From: Comamonas piscis
Lineage (GTDB): Bacteria; Pseudomonadota; Gammaproteobacteria; Burkholderiales; Burkholderiaceae_C
Length of the DNA stretch: 64,000 nucleotides
Direction: 5' to 3'
Assembly (NCBI RefSeq): GCF_014109725.1
Contig: NZ_CP058554.1
Location: forward strand, 2,170,001 to 2,234,000
The notes below the pieces were generated by a model, which ran no database searches, was not told the origin of the DNA, and was given only the letters and a program-made list of their open reading frames with translations. Positions 61,568-64,000 of this stretch are shown piece by piece (positions within the stretch are counted from its first letter, which is position 1; each line of letters starts with the position of its first letter). The position numbers and the translations under genes were made by a program.

Positions 61568-62011
61568 TCAGTGCGGCGCCTGTGGCTCGGGCCGGCACCA
61601 CAGCCAGGCCAGCACGCAGGCCATGCAGCTGATCGACAGCACTTTGGCCCAGACGGGGGCTGGCACCAGCAGCATGATGACGGCGCACACCGCCATGGTG
61701 ATGCTGGCGCTCCACTTGGCTTTGCGGCTGACAAAACCGCCTGCTGCCCAGTTGCGCAGCATGCCGCCAAACAAACGGTGTCGCCACAGCCAGGCATGCA
61801 GGCGCGGGGAGCTGCGTGCGGCGCAGGCGCCGGCCATCAGGATGAACACCGTCGTGGGCAGGCCCGGCACAAAGATGCCAATGATGCCCATCGCCAGGCA
61901 GGCCACCGCCGCCAGCAGCAGCAGCCAGCGCAACACCGGACTGCGGATGGGGCAGTAGGCCGGCGTCTGCAGGTCTTGCAGCGCAGTGGAAGAGGCTCCG
62001 GGCTCGTTCAT
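61568..62011 (-). CDS. YbaN-like membrane protein (DUF454)
   Basis: This is a 147-residue protein from the ATG at 62011 (MNEPGASSTA). The DUF454 pattern is LLAAVACLAMGIIGIFVPGL with PTTVFILMAGACAARSSPRL, then a middle basic part (HRLFGGMLRNWAAGGFVSRK) and two more helices near the end. Function is unknown. It is read toward the tRNA array and is divergent from def. Confidence 0.88.
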   Translation of the reverse strand: MNEPGASSTALQDLQTPAYCPIRSPVLRWLLLLAAVACLAMGIIGIFVPGLPTTVFILMAGACAARSSPRLHAWLWRHRLFGGMLRNWAAGGFVSRKAKWSASITMAVCAVIMLLVPAPVWAKVLSISCMACVLAWLWCRPEPQAPH

Positions 62012-62163
62012 GGTCTCGCATTGTGCATCGCGCCGCATAACAGTGTCTTGATGCTGGGCAAGGTCGGCATAGCGCTGCAGTGCTGCAACGGCGCGCTGCG
62101 GTGCTGGAGCTTTGGATGGCAAAAGGCAGCAAATGGTCGGGCCCGCTGCGCTACCATGCCGGC

Positions 62164-62703
62164 ATGGCGATCTATCCAATCTTGAAAATGGGCGATGCCC
62201 GTTTGCTGCGCACTGCGCAGCCCGTTACCGAATTCGACACCGATGCGCTGCACCAGCTGGTGCAGGACCTGCTCGACACCATGCGCGATGCCAATGGAGC
62301 AGGCCTGGCGGCGCCTCAGATCGGGGTGGACCTGCAGGTGGTGTTTTTTGGCTCGCCCGATCGCAACCCGCGCTACCCGGATCGCCCGCTGGTGCCGCCT
62401 ACGGTGCTGATCAATCCGGTGATCACGCCCTTGTCGGACGAGGAAGAGGATGACTGGGAAGGTTGTCTGTCGGTGCCTGGCCTGCGTGGCATGGTGCCGC
62501 GCTGGCACAAGATCCGCTACACCGGTTTTGACCAGTATGGCGACCCGATCGACCGAGTGGCCGACGGCTTCCATGCCCGGGTGGTGCAGCATGAATGCGA
62601 CCACCTCTGGGGCAAGCTCTACCCGATGCGGGTGCGCGACTTCAGCCAGTTTGGCTTTACCGAGGTGCTGTTCCCCGGCATCAGCGCGGCTGAGGACGAC
62701 TGA
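62164..62703 (+). CDS. def: peptide deformylase
   Basis: This 179-residue metalloenzyme removes the formyl group from nascent proteins. Motif 1 is NGAGLAAPQIGVDLQVVF, motif 2 is WEGCLSVPGLRG (metal Cys) and motif 3 is VVQHECDHLWGKLYPMR (two metal His and catalytic Glu). The ATG at 62164 begins MAIYPILKMGDARLLRTAQP. The longer frame from 62080 has no family match. It is not next to fmt, the usual partner, within the window. Confidence 0.97.
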   Translation: MAIYPILKMGDARLLRTAQPVTEFDTDALHQLVQDLLDTMRDANGAGLAAPQIGVDLQVVFFGSPDRNPRYPDRPLVPPTVLINPVITPLSDEEEDDWEGCLSVPGLRGMVPRWHKIRYTGFDQYGDPIDRVADGFHARVVQHECDHLWGKLYPMRVRDFSQFGFTEVLFPGISAAEDD

Positions 62704-62716
62704 GTACGGTCCACTT

Positions 62717-64000
62717 TCAAGCGGCGGCGCCGCTGCCCGTCGCCGCCAGCGCCCAGAGCAGCTCGGTTTCAATCGCGATCTGGCTCACATTGTTCTGCAG
62801 CTCCGGGCCCTGCAGCAAAAAGCTGTCTTCCACGCGCTCGCCCAAGGTACTGATCTTCGCCAGCTCCACGCTCAGCTGGTGGCGGGCCAGGATGCGCGCG
62901 ACGGTGTAGAGCAGGCCGGCACGGTCGGCGGCAGAGATCGACAGCAGCCAGCGCTGGCCCTTGTCATCGGGCCGCAGCAGCACGCGCGGTGCCACTGGAA
63001 AGCTCTTGACCCGGCGCGATACCCGACGCTGCGCTGGCTCGGGCAGCGGCTGGGCGTCCACCAGTACCCGCGTCAGCTGGCTCTCCACCAGGTTGATCAG
63101 CTCGCGGTAGCTTTGCGGTACATCGGTAGCGACCACCTGGAAGGTGTCGAGCGCATAGCGATTGAGGGCAGTGTGTACCCGGGCATCCAGAATCGAGAAG
63201 CCCGCTTGGTCGAAATAGCTGCAGATGCGAGCAAACAGATCGGGCTGGTCAGGTGCATACACCATCACCTGCAGGCCTTCGCCAGCCAGCGACTGGCGGG
63301 CGCGGACCAGAGCGGACTTGCTGCCCACTGCGCGTGACAGATGGCGGGTGTGCCAGGCGATATCGGCAGCGTCATGGCGCAGGAAGTAGTCCAGGCCCAG
63401 GGTGTCCCACAGCGCCTTTTGCGATTCATGCGGCTGGGCCGACAAGGCCAGCAGCACCATCGCTTCACGCTTGCGGATTTCCACCTGCGCAGCCACATCG
63501 GGCGCCCGGCCGCCCAGCACGCGCAAGGTGGCGCGGTACAGGTCTTCCAGCAGCTTGCCTTTCCAGGCGTTCCAGACCTTGGGGCTGGTGCCACGGATGT
63601 CGGCCACGGTCAGCAGGTAGAGGGCAGTCAGCCGGCGCTCGTTGCCCATGCGCTGCGCAAAGGCGGTGATCACCTCGGGGTCGGAGGTGTCCTGCTTTTG
63701 CGCCACCTGGCTCATCGTCAGATGCTCGCGCACCAGAAACTCGACCAGTTGCCGGTCTTCCTTGGCAATCTGGTGGTCGCGGCAAAAGCGCTTGACCTCC
63801 AGCGCGCCAATCTCCGAATGGTCGCCACCCCGGCCCTTGCCAATATCGTGGAAGAGGGCGGCCAGGTACAGAATCCAGGGCTTGTCCCAGCCAGCGGCCA
63901 GCTGGGAGCAATACGGGTACTCATGCGCATGCTCGGCCATGAAAAAGCGGCGCACATTGCGCAGCACCATCAGGATGTGCTGGTCCACCGTGTAGACATG
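62717..64000 (-). CDS. glnD: bifunctional [protein-PII] uridylyltransferase/uridylyl-removing enzyme GlnD, N-terminal part cut by window
   Basis: The reverse frame is open from the window edge, reading HVYTVDQHILMVLRN, to the stop at 62717, giving 427 residues. GTG at 63988 is internal, not a start. The HD uridylyl-removing domain has LFHDIGKGRGGDHSEIG and FLVREHLTMSQVAQ. Two ACT domains follow (MVYAPDQPDLFARICSYFDQ; SISAADRAGLLYTVARILAR), which sense glutamine. The nucleotidyltransferase domain lies beyond the window. The target is P-II, such as the glnB product at 41017-41355. Confidence 0.96.
   Translation of the reverse strand, partial: HVYTVDQHILMVLRNVRRFFMAEHAHEYPYCSQLAAGWDKPWILYLAALFHDIGKGRGGDHSEIGALEVKRFCRDHQIAKEDRQLVEFLVREHLTMSQVAQKQDTSDPEVITAFAQRMGNERRLTALYLLTVADIRGTSPKVWNAWKGKLLEDLYRATLRVLGGRAPDVAAQVEIRKREAMVLLALSAQPHESQKALWDTLGLDYFLRHDAADIAWHTRHLSRAVGSKSALVRARQSLAGEGLQVMVYAPDQPDLFARICSYFDQAGFSILDARVHTALNRYALDTFQVVATDVPQSYRELINLVESQLTRVLVDAQPLPEPAQRRVSRRVKSFPVAPRVLLRPDDKGQRWLLSISAADRAGLLYTVARILARHQLSVELAKISTLGERVEDSFLLQGPELQNNVSQIAIETELLWALAATGSGAAA

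Overview
The window reads as chromosomal core of a high-GC betaproteobacterium, most likely Burkholderiales, family Comamonadaceae (Comamonas-like). This is inferred from protein flavour: a long-tailed RpoD, an ECF sigma/DUF3619/DUF3106 cluster, a VC_2705-type symporter and P-II next to NadE. No database comparison was made. Coding density is high, with short intergenic gaps and many hairpin terminators. I see no prophage, insertion sequence, CRISPR array or classic defence island.

Layout. 1-7.4 kb: a cut-off ECF sigma factor, a secreted protein, an orphan branched-chain-amino-acid-type binding protein, a sodium/solute symporter with a small membrane partner, FKBP, an HxlR regulator and FdhD. 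7.5-16.1 kb: rpoD, dnaG, an acyl-CoA ligase and glnS. 16.3-25.4 kb: a proline/tyrosine-repeat secreted protein, aroQ, a hydrolase, then iaaA-gsiABCD (isoaspartyl peptidase plus glutathione/peptide ABC importer, the E. coli order) and a TPR protein. 25.5-29.4 kb: mltD-gloB facing a yafS-like methyltransferase, rnhA and a 26-codon ORF. 29.6-37.3 kb: CRP/FNR regulator, DMT exporter, azoR with a divergent LysR regulator, hydrolase, CsbD, an acetyltransferase-like protein and threonine aldolase. 37.5-45.7 kb: nadE, a SulP transporter, P-II, a XRE-cupin regulator facing an ornithine-cyclodeaminase-family enzyme and an MHS transporter, LOG-family hydrolase and DgkA. 45.8-48.3 kb: RDD protein, DUF3106, DUF3619 and an ECF sigma factor. 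48.6-57.2 kb: branched-chain amino acid biosynthesis, ilvB-ilvH-(small membrane protein)-ilvC, pssA, and two different leuA genes. 57.3-64 kb: a D,D-carboxypeptidase, IclR regulator, the N-degron pair bpt/aat, four tandem tRNA-Asn genes, YbaN-like protein, peptide deformylase and the C-terminal part of GlnD.

The most interesting element is the leader of the first leuA. A 17-codon ORF contains a run of rare CTA leucine codons. It is followed by three segments that can form mutually exclusive hairpins, the last resembling a terminator. This is a transcription attenuator visible directly in the sequence. Other points worth checking are the four-copy tRNA-Asn array with co-varying spacer hairpins, the overlapping head-to-head start codons of gloB and the methyltransferase, two tandem isopropylmalate synthases of different type, palindromic operators beside azoR/LysR and XRE-cupin/OCD, a small membrane protein fused by stop/start overlap to ilvH, and an EF-hand plus a large hydrophilic insert in the symporter.

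Nitrogen control is represented twice: P-II with Tyr51, and the GlnD that would uridylylate it.
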